Assembly: GCF_015070385.1 (NCBI RefSeq)
Contig: NZ_JADCSA010000009.1
Coordinates: 62,001 to 126,000, forward strand
From: Nocardioides malaquae
Lineage (GTDB): Bacteria; Actinomycetota; Actinomycetes; Propionibacteriales; Nocardioidaceae
DNA length: 64,000 nucleotides
Reading direction: 5' to 3'
The translations under genes and the position numbers were made by a program. Shown piece by piece: positions 17,439 through 26,673 of this stretch. The notes under the pieces were generated by a model, which worked only from the letters and a program-made list of their open reading frames with translations, made no database searches and was not told where the DNA came from. Each line of letters opens with the position of its first letter. Within the stretch, counting starts at the first letter, position 1.

Positions 17439-19478
17439 GTGGCGGGGGCAGCGGTCGTCAGGCCTGACCGGGGCTACTGGGCCCTGTGGCTGGTCGCCGT
17501 CAGCGTGCTCCTGGTCTCCGGCCTCGCGGCCGCCGCCACCGGCGTGGTCGGCCAGATGCCCCACGTCTGGTTGTTCTCCACGGTCGGCTTCACCTGGCTG
17601 ACCCTCAGCTGGACCGAGGACACCCGGCTCCCCCGGCCCAGCCTCCACCTGGGAGCGACCCTCGCCGCCCTGGCGGCGCTGGGCGGCTCGACCGCCGTGC
17701 TGATGGCGGCCGCGCCCGCCGACGTGCTGCGCACCACCCTCGGCATCCCGGTCCAGGCCTTCACCATGGCCTGGGTCTACCGGATGGGTCGCCGCATCAC
17801 CGCGACGCCCGCCCATCCCCCGATCGAGGGTGTCGGGCCCTGGCGCAACAGCTGGGTGCGCGGCTGGGTGCCCACCACCTCGGTCGACCTGGCGCTGCTC
17901 GGCCTGGCGGCCCTCGCCAGCGGCGTCGCCGGCCTGCTCGTGGGCGCCGCGCCCGGCCTGTGGTGGGGCAACGTGCCCCTCGACGTGGCCGCCCAGTGGC
18001 TCACCCACGTCTTCGTCGTGGCCAGCGTCGGCGGCGCCACCACGCTCATCACCTTCGGCATCTGGTCGCCCGACGACCTCGACCAGCCCTGGCTCCGGGT
18101 GCTGCTGATCTGGTTGGGCTCGGTGGCAGTGCTGTGGTGGGTCTACGCGACCGGCGCCGTCAACATGGCATGGCTGGCGGTGCTGCCCGCCGTCTACGTC
18201 GCGCTGACCTACCGGATGTGGATCACCAGCACCTACGGCCTGCTCGTCGGTCTGGTCAGCATCCTGCTCTCCCCCTCGCTCAACACCTTGGCCACCCAGG
18301 CCGGCCCCGTCCCGCTGGGCAGCGTCATGGACCTGTTGGTCTCGACGCTGATCCTGGTGTCGCTGCTGGTGGCCCAGCTCAACCAGCGCCGCATGCAGCT
18401 GCTGGCCGACCTCGCGGCCGAGCAGGCCGACGCCCGGCGCCAGGCCGAGGTGCTGCAGAACGTCTTCGAGACCATGCGCGACGGTGTGGTGCTCGTCGAC
18501 CGTGAGCTCAACGTACGCATGCACAACGGCGCCGCGGTGAGCCTGCTGGGGCGCGGGTTCCCGGCCCGTCGACCGGAGAGCTGGACCGACTACTTCCGCC
18601 TCACCCGGCTTGACGGGACTCCTCTGGTGGAGGCCGAGCTCACCGCCTCCGACCACCTCGTGCTGCGCATCGCCGACACGCCTCGGGTGCTGCGCCAGAC
18701 CGCGGCACGCATCAGCGAGGACCCCGAGACCCGCTGGATGATCTTCTTCACCGACGTCACCGAGCACCAGGCCCGACTCCAGGAGCTCAGCGGGTTCGCC
18801 GGTGTGGTTGCCCACGACCTGCGGGCCCCGCTCTCCAGCCTGGAGGGATGGCTGGAGATGGCCGAGGAGTCACTGATGCTGCGCGACTCCGCGCAGGCGA
18901 GCGCCCTGTTGGCGCGGGCGCGGGCCAGCAACCGACGCATGCGACAGGTGATCGAGGACTGGCTCTCCTACACCGTCGAGCGCGAGGGCGCCCTCGAGCT
19001 GGTCGACCTGCCGCTGGTGGTGCCGGTGCAGGAGGTGCTCGCCCAGACGCAGTCCGCCGGCCCGCGCGAGGTCGTCGTCGACGCGCCGCACGCGGTGCGG
19101 GCCGACGCGGGCCTGGTGCGGCAGCTGTTGGCCAACCTGCTCGGCAACGCCCTCAAGTTCACCCGCCCCGGCGAGCCGCCCCACGTCGAGGTGCGCTCCT
19201 CCCCTGCCCTGCGCGACATGGTGTGCGTCGAGGTCTCCGACCACGGCATCGGGCTCCCCGCAGGCGAGGAGGAGCGGATCTTCGACGACTTCCACCGCGC
19301 CCCCGGGGCCGGGATGGAGCGGGAGGGCTACGGCATCGGACTCGCCGCCTGTCGCCGCATCGTGGAGCGGCACGGCGGTGAGATCTGGGCGCGCACCAAC
19401 GAGCACGGTGGCGCCACCGTCGCCTTCACGCTGCCCGCCGCCCACGGCGCCGAGGCGCCGTTGTCGCCCGACTGGTGA
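17439..19478 (+). CDS. membrane sensor histidine kinase with PAS-like region
   Basis: This is a 679-residue kinase. The first 310 or so residues contain about eight hydrophobic helices, followed by a short coiled-coil (QRRMQLLADLAAEQADARRQ), a PAS-like segment (about 345-445), a HisKA box FAGVVAHDLRAPLSS (His459) and an ATPase domain with N box LLGNALKFT, G1 VSDHGIGLP and G2 GYGIGLA. All residues needed for kinase activity are seen. No response regulator is next to it, so it is an orphan. Start GTG 17439 was chosen as the first in-frame start before the helices. The signal is unknown. Confidence 0.9.
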   Translation: MAGAAVVRPDRGYWALWLVAVSVLLVSGLAAAATGVVGQMPHVWLFSTVGFTWLTLSWTEDTRLPRPSLHLGATLAALAALGGSTAVLMAAAPADVLRTTLGIPVQAFTMAWVYRMGRRITATPAHPPIEGVGPWRNSWVRGWVPTTSVDLALLGLAALASGVAGLLVGAAPGLWWGNVPLDVAAQWLTHVFVVASVGGATTLITFGIWSPDDLDQPWLRVLLIWLGSVAVLWWVYATGAVNMAWLAVLPAVYVALTYRMWITSTYGLLVGLVSILLSPSLNTLATQAGPVPLGSVMDLLVSTLILVSLLVAQLNQRRMQLLADLAAEQADARRQAEVLQNVFETMRDGVVLVDRELNVRMHNGAAVSLLGRGFPARRPESWTDYFRLTRLDGTPLVEAELTASDHLVLRIADTPRVLRQTAARISEDPETRWMIFFTDVTEHQARLQELSGFAGVVAHDLRAPLSSLEGWLEMAEESLMLRDSAQASALLARARASNRRMRQVIEDWLSYTVEREGALELVDLPLVVPVQEVLAQTQSAGPREVVVDAPHAVRADAGLVRQLLANLLGNALKFTRPGEPPHVEVRSSPALRDMVCVEVSDHGIGLPAGEEERIFDDFHRAPGAGMEREGYGIGLAACRRIVERHGGEIWARTNEHGGATVAFTLPAAHGAEAPLSPDW

Positions 19479-19511
19479 GCCGGCGCCCGCCCGGGAGCAG
19501 GGGCAGGGGTC

Positions 19512-20702
19512 TCAGCGCAGGACGGGCACGCGCACTCCGGAGCCCGGACGCAGGCTCCCGGGCACCAGGCCGGCCGAGCGCCGGTGGATGTTGTGCAGCA
19601 GGCCGACGGCCAGCATGCCGGCGAAGATCGAGGAGCCGCCGTAGGAGACGAACGGCAGCGGCACGCCGGTGACCGGCATGATCCCCAGGCACATGCCGAT
19701 GTTCTGGAACGCCTGGAAGCCGAACCAGCAGGCGATGCCGGCCGCGGCCACGCGACCGAACATGTCGTCGGTGCGGTGGGCGATCGCCAGGGCCCGCCAG
19801 ATCACCAGGCAGGAGAGGGCGATCACGGCGCCCGCGCCGACCAGACCGAGCTCCTCACCGACGGCGGTGAAGACGAAGTCGGTGTGCTGCTCGGGCACGA
19901 AGCCGGCCTGGGTCTGGGAGCCGTTGAAGAGCCCCTGGCCCCACAGGCCCCCGTTGCCGACGGCGATGCGCGCCTGCTCGGTGTTGTAGCCGGCGCCGAG
20001 CGGGTCGAGCGTGGGGTCGGTGAAGGCCATGAAGCGGTCAACCTGGTAGGGCTTCAGCACGCCGGCCGTGACCGCCACGGTCGCCACCGCGACCGCGCCC
20101 AGCACCAGTGCCAGCAGCCAGCGGCGCGGCGCCCCGGAGACGGCCAGCACGCCGAAGACGGTGGCGCTGAGCACGAGCATCGTGCCGAGGTCGGGCTGGG
20201 CGAGGATGAGGGCGGCGGGGATGCCCGCGATGAGCAGCATGCCCAGCACGTCGACAGAGCCGACCGGGCGACGCCAGCTGCCTTCCGTGCGTTCGGCCAC
20301 CAGCAGCGCCATGCCGATCACCACCGCCAGCTTCGCGAACTCCGAGGGCTGGATCGACATGCCGGCCACGCGCAGCCACGACTGGGAGCCGTTGAGCTCG
20401 GTGCCGATGGTCAGCACGAGCACCAACCCGACCACCGCGGCCAGGTAGACCACCGGCGCGAGGATGCGTACCCACCGGTGGTCGGTGGCCATGACCAGCA
20501 CCATGAGCACCCCGCCGATCGCGAGGTTGACCAGCTGCTTGCGCAGGTAGGCGGTGGAGTCGCCGCCGGTGAGCCCCTCACGGCTGGCGGTGGCCGACCA
20601 CACCACGAGGGTGCCGATGACCAGCAGCCCCACGACGGCCGCCATCAGCACCCAGTCGAGGCCGGGCCCACGGACCTGGCTGCGTCGGATCGCCTGGCTC
20701 AT
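19512..20702 (-). CDS. rodA: peptidoglycan glycosyltransferase RodA (SEDS family)
   Basis: RodA polymerises glycan strands during lateral wall synthesis, working with the class B PBP encoded upstream. The 396 residues have ten or so helices and SEDS features: SQSWLRVAG, PSEFAKL, AQPDLGT, the loop ending VAVGNGGLWGQGL, and PLPFVSYGGSS near the end. The ATG overlaps the PBP2 gene stop (ATGA). It is last in the mre operon and convergent with the histidine kinase gene. Confidence 0.95.
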   Translation of the reverse strand: MSQAIRRSQVRGPGLDWVLMAAVVGLLVIGTLVVWSATASREGLTGGDSTAYLRKQLVNLAIGGVLMVLVMATDHRWVRILAPVVYLAAVVGLVLVLTIGTELNGSQSWLRVAGMSIQPSEFAKLAVVIGMALLVAERTEGSWRRPVGSVDVLGMLLIAGIPAALILAQPDLGTMLVLSATVFGVLAVSGAPRRWLLALVLGAVAVATVAVTAGVLKPYQVDRFMAFTDPTLDPLGAGYNTEQARIAVGNGGLWGQGLFNGSQTQAGFVPEQHTDFVFTAVGEELGLVGAGAVIALSCLVIWRALAIAHRTDDMFGRVAAAGIACWFGFQAFQNIGMCLGIMPVTGVPLPFVSYGGSSIFAGMLAVGLLHNIHRRSAGLVPGSLRPGSGVRVPVLR

Positions 20703-22831
20703 CGCGGCCCTCCCCTGCCGTCGCGGACCGGCGGCAGGATCGAGCCGTCGTCCTCGAAGGTGGGCAGCGCACGCGGCGGGACGGCGCCGGGGATGGCCGC
20801 CCTGCGGGGCACCACCCGGTCGCCCTCGATGCCGTAGAGGGTCTCGTAGATCGCCCGCACGGAGTCACCCACCGAGCCGGAGCCGGTGCCGCCCTGGCTG
20901 ATCATCATGACCACGACGTAGTCGTCGGTGTAGGAGGCGACCCAGCCGGTCGACTGCTTGCCGTAGACCTCGGCCGAGCCGGTCTTGGACCGCACGGTGA
21001 CCTGGTCGAGCGGGAAGCCCACGAGCTTCCAGCTCATCGTGCCGGTGCGCGAGACGCCCTCGAGGGCGGAGTCGATGTAGGCCAGCTGGCGACGGGTCGA
21101 CTTCACCCGGCCGGCGCGGCGGGGGGCGATCTTCTGGATCACCTCGCCCTCGGGGCTGACGATCGCCTTGCCGACCCGCGGCTCCCACAGCGTGCCGCCG
21201 TTAGCCAGGGCGCCGTAGCCCACGGCGAGCTGGAGCGGCGTCACCATGGTGTCGCCCTGGCCGATCGAGAAGTTCACGGCGTCCCCGGCCCGGTAGGCGT
21301 ATCCCTCGATGCAGAACTCCCGCGAGAAGCGGTAGAGGAAGTCGGAGGTCTTCGGGCCCTGCGGCTTGTCGGCGATCTCGCAGTAGTAGTCGCGCTGGGA
21401 GTCGTAGTAGGCGCGCTTCCAGGCGCGGTCAGCGATCCGGCCCGGGGCCTCGCCCGGGAGGTCGATGCCGGTCTCGGAGCCGAAGCCCCACTCCTTCGCG
21501 CCCTCGACCAGCGGGTCCCGCGCGTCGACGTCGTCGACGTCGGAGCCGAACTTCTGCCAGAAGTTGTGGCCGATGGCGTAGAAGAAGGTGTTGCAGGAGA
21601 CCTCCAGCGCGCGGTCGAAGCCGATGACCCCGTAGGCGCCGGACTCGTAGTTCTTGAACGTGCGGTTGCCGACGGTGTAGCCGGACCCGCAGGCGATGCG
21701 CGAGTCGGGCGAGTAGCCGTTGCGCAGCGCCGCCGCGGTCATGAACGGCTTCCACGTCGACCCGGGCGCGAACTGGCCCTGGGTCACCCGCGAGAGCAGC
21801 GGGGTGCCGGCCTTCTCGGAGTAGAGCCGGCTGAGCTCCTTCGACGAGATCCCGTCGACCCACACCTCGGGGTCGTACGTGGGCTGGCTCGCGGCCGCCA
21901 CCACGCGTCCGGTCTTCGCGTCGAGCACCACGGCGGCGCCCGAGTCGGCGACGAAGCGTCGGCCGGTGACCCGGTCGACGATCCCGCGCTGGGTGCGGAT
22001 CGAGCGGGCGAGCTCCTTCTCCACGACCGACTGCACCTTGGCGTCGATCGAGGTCACCAGCGTGTCGCCTGGCGTGCTGGCCACCTCGCTGTCGTCGCCG
22101 AGCACGCGCCCCATCGAGTCGACCTGCACGCGGCGGTAGCCGGGCATGCCGCGCAGCCAGGCGTCGTACTGGCGCTCCACGCCGGCCCGGCCCACGACCG
22201 AGGCACCGTGCAACGAGCGGTCGTCCTTCTCCTGCGCGGTGTCGAACTCCTCCTCGGTGATCGGGCTGAGGTAGCCGAGCACGTGGGCCAGGTTGACCCC
22301 GAAGGGCGAGGGATAGGAGCGCACGTTCTGCTGCTCCACGACCACGCCGGGGTAGTCCTCGGGCTGCTCGAGCAGCCGCAGCGCGACCGACTGGTCGACG
22401 TCGGTGGCCACCGGGACGGGCTGGAAGGGCGATCCGTTCCAGCAGGTGCCGGTCTCGGCGCCGGCGTCGCCGCAGTCGAGCAGGACCTTCTCGATGCGGC
22501 GAGGACGCAGCTCGACCGCGTCGGCGACCCGGGCCACGAGCTTGCGGCGCTGGGTGTCGTCGAGCTTGCCGAGCACCGTGCGGTCCAGGGAGACCACCCA
22601 GCTCAACCGGTTGGCGACCAGGGGGCGGCCCATCGCGTCGACGACCAGTCCGCGCTGCGGCTGGACCACGATGTCGCGCACCGACTGGTCGGCCGCCTTG
22701 GCGCGGTAGTCGTCGCCGCCGACCACCTGCAGGGAGTAGAGACGTACGAAGAGGGTGGCGAAGAGCGCCAGCACCAGCGCCTGGAGCACGACCAGTCGCA
22801 GCCGACTCCGCTCGGCGCCCGCGACCGCCAT
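20699..22831 (-). CDS. mrdA: penicillin-binding protein 2 (class B transpeptidase)
   Basis: A transpeptidase that cross-links peptidoglycan during elongation. The 710-residue protein has one N-terminal membrane helix (about 12-32), a dimerisation/pedestal region and the transpeptidase domain with STWK (Ser near residue 358), SCN and KTGSAEVYG. The cysteines in the C-terminal domain (for example CEIADK and CIEGY) could form a disulfide outside the cell. The ATG shares one base with the mreD stop (TGATG). Its pairing with rodA identifies it as the elongasome PBP. Confidence 0.95.
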   Translation of the reverse strand: MAVAGAERSRLRLVVLQALVLALFATLFVRLYSLQVVGGDDYRAKAADQSVRDIVVQPQRGLVVDAMGRPLVANRLSWVVSLDRTVLGKLDDTQRRKLVARVADAVELRPRRIEKVLLDCGDAGAETGTCWNGSPFQPVPVATDVDQSVALRLLEQPEDYPGVVVEQQNVRSYPSPFGVNLAHVLGYLSPITEEEFDTAQEKDDRSLHGASVVGRAGVERQYDAWLRGMPGYRRVQVDSMGRVLGDDSEVASTPGDTLVTSIDAKVQSVVEKELARSIRTQRGIVDRVTGRRFVADSGAAVVLDAKTGRVVAAASQPTYDPEVWVDGISSKELSRLYSEKAGTPLLSRVTQGQFAPGSTWKPFMTAAALRNGYSPDSRIACGSGYTVGNRTFKNYESGAYGVIGFDRALEVSCNTFFYAIGHNFWQKFGSDVDDVDARDPLVEGAKEWGFGSETGIDLPGEAPGRIADRAWKRAYYDSQRDYYCEIADKPQGPKTSDFLYRFSREFCIEGYAYRAGDAVNFSIGQGDTMVTPLQLAVGYGALANGGTLWEPRVGKAIVSPEGEVIQKIAPRRAGRVKSTRRQLAYIDSALEGVSRTGTMSWKLVGFPLDQVTVRSKTGSAEVYGKQSTGWVASYTDDYVVVMMISQGGTGSGSVGDSVRAIYETLYGIEGDRVVPRRAAIPGAVPPRALPTFEDDGSILPPVRDGRGGPR

Positions 22832-23355
22832 CAGGCCGTGACCCGTTCTGCGCCGGCCGGGGCCACGCGTCGCAGGGCCCGCATCGTCAACGGCAGCACG
22901 ACGGGGGTGAGCAGCAGGTCGAAGAGCACCGCCACCCCGATCACCGTGAGCATCTCCCCCACGCCCACCACCGGGTCACGCAGCAGAAGACCGGTCAGGG
23001 CGAAGACCGAGGTGCCGATGAAGGAGCAGGCCGCCACGGTGGTCAGCACCGCGAGCGTGCCGGGGCGCGCGTCCTGGCGCACCCGCGCCGCGACCCAGGC
23101 CACCACGACCAGCGCGAGCGCCCAGCGCCCGGCGTAGTGGTCGGCCGGCCCGACGAGGTCCATCAGCACGCCGCCCGTGAAGGCCAGCACGAGGGCGTAG
23201 CGGCCCGAGCAGCTCAGCGCCGCCGCGACCACCACGAGCAGCACCAGGTTGGGCACCACCCCGCGCCAGGCCAGGTGGGGGAAGAGGGAGATCTGCAGGC
23301 CCAGGGCCAGCAGCACCAGCAGGCCCCCGACGACGGCTCGCACGACGCTCATCAC
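22831..23355 (-). CDS. mreD: rod shape-determining protein MreD
   Basis: A 174-residue membrane protein with about five helices, in the mreC-mreD-mrdA order. MreD links MreC and the wall-synthesis enzymes in the membrane. Sequence conservation in the family is low, so the call rests on position and topology. Two starts are possible one codon apart, GTG at 23355 or ATG at 23352. The gap to mreC is one base. Confidence 0.9.
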   Translation of the reverse strand: MMSVVRAVVGGLLVLLALGLQISLFPHLAWRGVVPNLVLLVVVAAALSCSGRYALVLAFTGGVLMDLVGPADHYAGRWALALVVVAWVAARVRQDARPGTLAVLTTVAACSFIGTSVFALTGLLLRDPVVGVGEMLTVIGVAVLFDLLLTPVVLPLTMRALRRVAPAGAERVTA

Positions 23356-23356
23356 G

Positions 23357-24277
23357 TCACCCGATGCTTCCGTCGGCGCGCACCAGGGCGCGGTCGCTGG
23401 GGGTGTCGGCGGGCACGACGACCCCGACCACGTCGAGCGCGGAGAAGTCGACGAACGGCTTGATCACCGCGTGGCGGCGCTGCTCGCGCACGCTCTCGAA
23501 GACCTCGGTGACCCGACCCACGGGCACGCCACGGACGTATGGGCCCGAGTCCTCGCTGCCCCAGCTCAGCACCGTGTCGCCCTCGGCGGGCACCAGGCTC
23601 TGGTCGAGCAGCTCGAGGTCGAGGCGGCCCTCACGGCCCAGCTCGCCGCGGCCGGTCAGGAAGCCGACCTCCATCGACGTGCCGATGCGCCCGCCCACGA
23701 TCGACTCCGGGTCGACGACGAGCAGCACCGTGGCGCGGTGCGCGGTGGCCCGCAGCACCCGCCCGACCAGGCCGTCGGCGTTGACCACGGTGGTGTCGGG
23801 GCGTACGCCCGCAGCGGTGCCCGCGTCGATCGTCACGGTGCGGCTGAACGACTGCGCCGGGCCGTAACCGATCACGCGGGCCGGCACCATCGCGCGGCCC
23901 AGGTCGGCGGCGGCCACGGTGAGGCCCTCGAACTGGGCCAACGTGTTGGCATCGAGGTCGGCGGAGGCGACCTCGGCACGCAGGGCAGCGTTCTCGGCCT
24001 CGAGCTTGCTGACCTCCTCGCGCAGCGAGTCCTTGCTGCGGAACCACGTCGGCACGGCCGTGAAGGGACGCACCGTCGCCGCGGTGACCGTCTCCACCGG
24101 AGCGAAGAGCTCGCCGGCCACCGCCCGCACCGGCTCCACCGGTGAGGAGTCGCCGCCCTGGTGGTCGAGCACCATCAGCGTCACCGACGCGAGGGTCAGG
24201 GCGACCATCGTCGAGCGCGGCACCCGGTGCCGGTCGTCCAGTCCGCGCCAACGACGCTCGCCGAGCCTGCCCGCCAT
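23357..24277 (-). CDS. mreC: rod shape-determining protein MreC
   Basis: A 306-residue bitopic protein: one helix (about 23-40), a coiled-coil (SLREEVSKLEAENAALRAEV, about 77-96) and two beta barrels with VIGYGP, VVNADGLVGRV and WGSEDSGPYVRGVPVG. It organises the elongation complex outside the membrane. Start was set at ATG 24277, which shares a base with the mreB stop; longer frames upstream run through mreB and are shadows. Confidence 0.95.
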   Translation of the reverse strand: MAGRLGERRWRGLDDRHRVPRSTMVALTLASVTLMVLDHQGGDSSPVEPVRAVAGELFAPVETVTAATVRPFTAVPTWFRSKDSLREEVSKLEAENAALRAEVASADLDANTLAQFEGLTVAAADLGRAMVPARVIGYGPAQSFSRTVTIDAGTAAGVRPDTTVVNADGLVGRVLRATAHRATVLLVVDPESIVGGRIGTSMEVGFLTGRGELGREGRLDLELLDQSLVPAEGDTVLSWGSEDSGPYVRGVPVGRVTEVFESVREQRRHAVIKPFVDFSALDVVGVVVPADTPSDRALVRADGSIG

Positions 24278-25305
24278 CAGAACCTCCGGGGGTCGGAGAC
24301 CAGCACCTGCTGGAGCGCCTCGAACTCCTCGACGCAGCGACCGGCGCCGAAGGCCACCGACTCCAGCGGGTGGTCGGCGACGTGCACGGGCATGCCGGTC
24401 TCGTGGCGCAGGCGCTCGTCGAGGCCGCGCAGCAGCGCACCGCCGCCGGTGAGGACGATGCCGCGGTCCATGATGTCGCCGGCAAGCTCGGGCGGGGTCT
24501 GGTCGAGGGTCATGCGGACCGCGTCGACGATGTCCTGCACCTGTTCCTCGAGGGCGTGGCGCACCTCGACGGTGGAGACGGTGACGGTGCGCGGCAGTCC
24601 GGAGACCATGTCCCGGCCCCGGATCTCGGCCTCGGGCTCCTCGGGCAGCGGGAAGGCGGAGCCGAGGGTCATCTTGACCTCCTCGGCGGTGCGCTCCCCC
24701 AGCATCAGGGAGTACTCCTTCTTCATCCACGCCATGATCGCCTGGTCGAGGTCGTCACCCGCGGTGCGCACGCTGAGGCTCGTGACGATGCCTCCGAGTG
24801 AGATCACGGCGACCTCAGTGGTGCCGCCACCGACGTCGACGACCATGTTGCCGGTCGCCTCGTGCACGGGCAGGCCTGCGCCGATCGCGGCGGCCATCGG
24901 CTCCTCGACGACGTAGACGCGGCGGGCGCCGGCCGAGTAGGCGGCCTCCTTGACCGCGCGCTGCTCGACGGCGGTGATGCCGGAGGGCACGCAGATCACC
25001 ATGCGCGGCTTGGCGAAGTAGCGGCGGCGGTGCACCTGCTGGATGAAGTAGCGCAGCATCTGCTCGGTGGCGTCGAAGTCGGCGATCACGCCGTCCTTGA
25101 GCGGCCGGATCGCGGCGATGGAGTCGGGGGTGCGCCCGATCATCCGCTTGGCCTCGTGGCCCACCGCCAGCACCTCGCCGGTCGAGGTGTTCATGGCGAC
25201 CACGCTGGGCTCGTCGAGCACGACACCCTTGCCGCGGACGTACACGAGCGTGTTGGCCGTGCCGAGGTCGACGGCCATGTCACGGCCGATGACACTGTTC
25301 GCCAT
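24277..25305 (-). CDS. mreB: rod shape-determining protein MreB
   Basis: MreB is the bacterial actin homolog that directs side-wall growth. The 342-residue sequence has the actin-fold phosphate loops (MAVDLGTANTLVYV and VVDVGGGTTEVAVISLGG) and the GGGALLRGLDERL segment. First gene of the five-gene elongation operon. Its presence suggests rod-shaped cells or a rod phase, unusual for some Nocardioidaceae but consistent with the complete mre set here. The 166-base upstream region contains CG-rich inverted sequences but no clear promoter. Confidence 0.98.
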   Translation of the reverse strand: MANSVIGRDMAVDLGTANTLVYVRGKGVVLDEPSVVAMNTSTGEVLAVGHEAKRMIGRTPDSIAAIRPLKDGVIADFDATEQMLRYFIQQVHRRRYFAKPRMVICVPSGITAVEQRAVKEAAYSAGARRVYVVEEPMAAAIGAGLPVHEATGNMVVDVGGGTTEVAVISLGGIVTSLSVRTAGDDLDQAIMAWMKKEYSLMLGERTAEEVKMTLGSAFPLPEEPEAEIRGRDMVSGLPRTVTVSTVEVRHALEEQVQDIVDAVRMTLDQTPPELAGDIMDRGIVLTGGGALLRGLDERLRHETGMPVHVADHPLESVAFGAGRCVEEFEALQQVLVSDPRRF

Positions 25306-25471
25306 GTGCGCACGCCTTCGCTGGTGGTCCTCCGGGGAAGTGCGTCACCCGGGGCGGACCCCGCCCGAGGCGACACGACTCAGCCTAGGGAGCGCGCACC
25401 CCACATCCGGGCAGGACACGCGTGCGGATTGAGCGGCCCGACCACCCCGCCGTCCCCGTGGCGAGTCCGGG

Positions 25472-26176
25472 TCAGTGGTGACCGCCGCAGCCACATCCGC
25501 CGGAGGCGGGCGGCACGGGCGAGGGGGCGGGGCGCGGTCGAGGCTTCGGCGAGGCGGTGACCCGCTGGGCGAGGCGGGTGGCGGCGTGCGCCACGAGGGC
25601 AGCCTCCTCCGGGTCGGCGGCGAGCCGCTCGGGCACGTCGCCCCCGAGGAGGCCGGCCGGCTGCGTCAACCAGATCCAGGCGTCCCAGGGGTCGGTGCCC
25701 GCAGCGAGCAGCGGCTCGAGCACGGGCAGCAGCTCGGGGCGTACGTCCCCACTCGGCGTCAGCTGGAACGCCGGCACGAGCAGGTGCTCGCCCTGCGCGA
25801 CCGTCAGCAGGTGGTGCTCCTCGGCCTGCTTGTGCACCCAGAACCGGGTGGCGTTGAGCGAGGCCCCGCGCACCTCGGCGAGGTGGTCGTAGGTCCACGC
25901 CGGCGTGGCGAGCAGCTCGGCTCGGAGCCGGGCCTTGCGGGCGAGCAGGACCAGCGCGACCGGCACCCCGTGGGCCGGGTCGTCACCGTGGTCGCGCAGC
26001 GACGCGTCGAGCTCCGCGAGCCGTTCGTCGGAGAGCGGTTCGCCGTCAGCCTCGATCCAAGACGGGGCGCCGGATGCGTCGCGGGTGAAGCTCGGCAGGC
26101 CGGCGGCAGCCAGGTGGTCGGTCAGGCCCAGCTCGTCGATCCAGTCGGCGAGGCGGGTGGCGAGAGTGGGGCCCAT
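25472..26176 (-). CDS. DUF2384/MbcA-like domain protein with Cys-Gly-His tail
   Basis: A 234-residue protein without a confirmed family. Residues about 120-210 (RFWVHKQAEEHHLL...FQLTPSGDV...PWDAWIWLTQPAGLLGG) resemble the C-terminal toxin-binding part of Xre/MbcA/ParS antitoxins. The C-terminus ends in a Pro-rich stretch and SGGCGCGGHH, a possible metal-binding tail. No RES-type toxin is adjacent; neighbours are ndk and mreB. ATG 26176 (MGPTLATRL) was chosen; the longer frame before it has shadow composition and overlaps ndk. Function unknown. Confidence 0.6.
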   Translation of the reverse strand: MGPTLATRLADWIDELGLTDHLAAAGLPSFTRDASGAPSWIEADGEPLSDERLAELDASLRDHGDDPAHGVPVALVLLARKARLRAELLATPAWTYDHLAEVRGASLNATRFWVHKQAEEHHLLTVAQGEHLLVPAFQLTPSGDVRPELLPVLEPLLAAGTDPWDAWIWLTQPAGLLGGDVPERLAADPEEAALVAHAATRLAQRVTASPKPRPRPAPSPVPPASGGCGCGGHH

Positions 26177-26207
26177 AGCTGCCTGCTGTGGAGGGTGGGC
26201 GGGCGCC

Positions 26208-26615
26208 TCAGAGACCGGGGAACCAGAGGGCGATCTCGCGCTCGGCCGACTCGGGGCTGTCGGAACCGTGCACGAGGTTCTCGCGGTTGGAGAGGGAGAA
26301 GTCGCCACGGATGGTGCCCGGGGCGGCCTTGCGGCCGTCGGTGGCACCGTTGAGGGCACGCACGACCTCGATGGCCTCGTCGCCCTCGAGCACGAGCGAC
26401 ACGATCGGTCCGGACGTCACGAAGTCGCGCAGCGGCGGGTAGAAGTCACGCTCCACGTGCTCGGCGTAGTGGGCATCGGCCTGCCCGGCGTCGATGGTGC
26501 GGTGCTCCATCGCGACGATGGTCAACCCCTTCGCCTCGAACCTGGCCAGGATCTGACCGACCAGGCCTCGCTTGACAGCGTCGGGCTTGAGCAGGACGAG
26601 GGTGCGCTGGGTCAT
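26208..26615 (-). CDS. ndk: nucleoside diphosphate kinase
   Basis: Ndk exchanges gamma phosphates between nucleoside di- and triphosphates. The 135-residue protein has TLVLLKPDAVKRG at the start and the active-site motif NLVHGSDS with phospho-acceptor His116. Length is normal. In actinobacteria it usually lies near folC and rne, and here several accessory genes separate it from folC. Confidence 0.98.
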   Translation of the reverse strand: MTQRTLVLLKPDAVKRGLVGQILARFEAKGLTIVAMEHRTIDAGQADAHYAEHVERDFYPPLRDFVTSGPIVSLVLEGDEAIEVVRALNGATDGRKAAPGTIRGDFSLSNRENLVHGSDSPESAEREIALWFPGL

Positions 26616-26673
26616 GGACGCAGCCTATCGAGGGTGTGCGCTGAGAGCGTGATCGGCCGTGTTGTCAGGCCGT

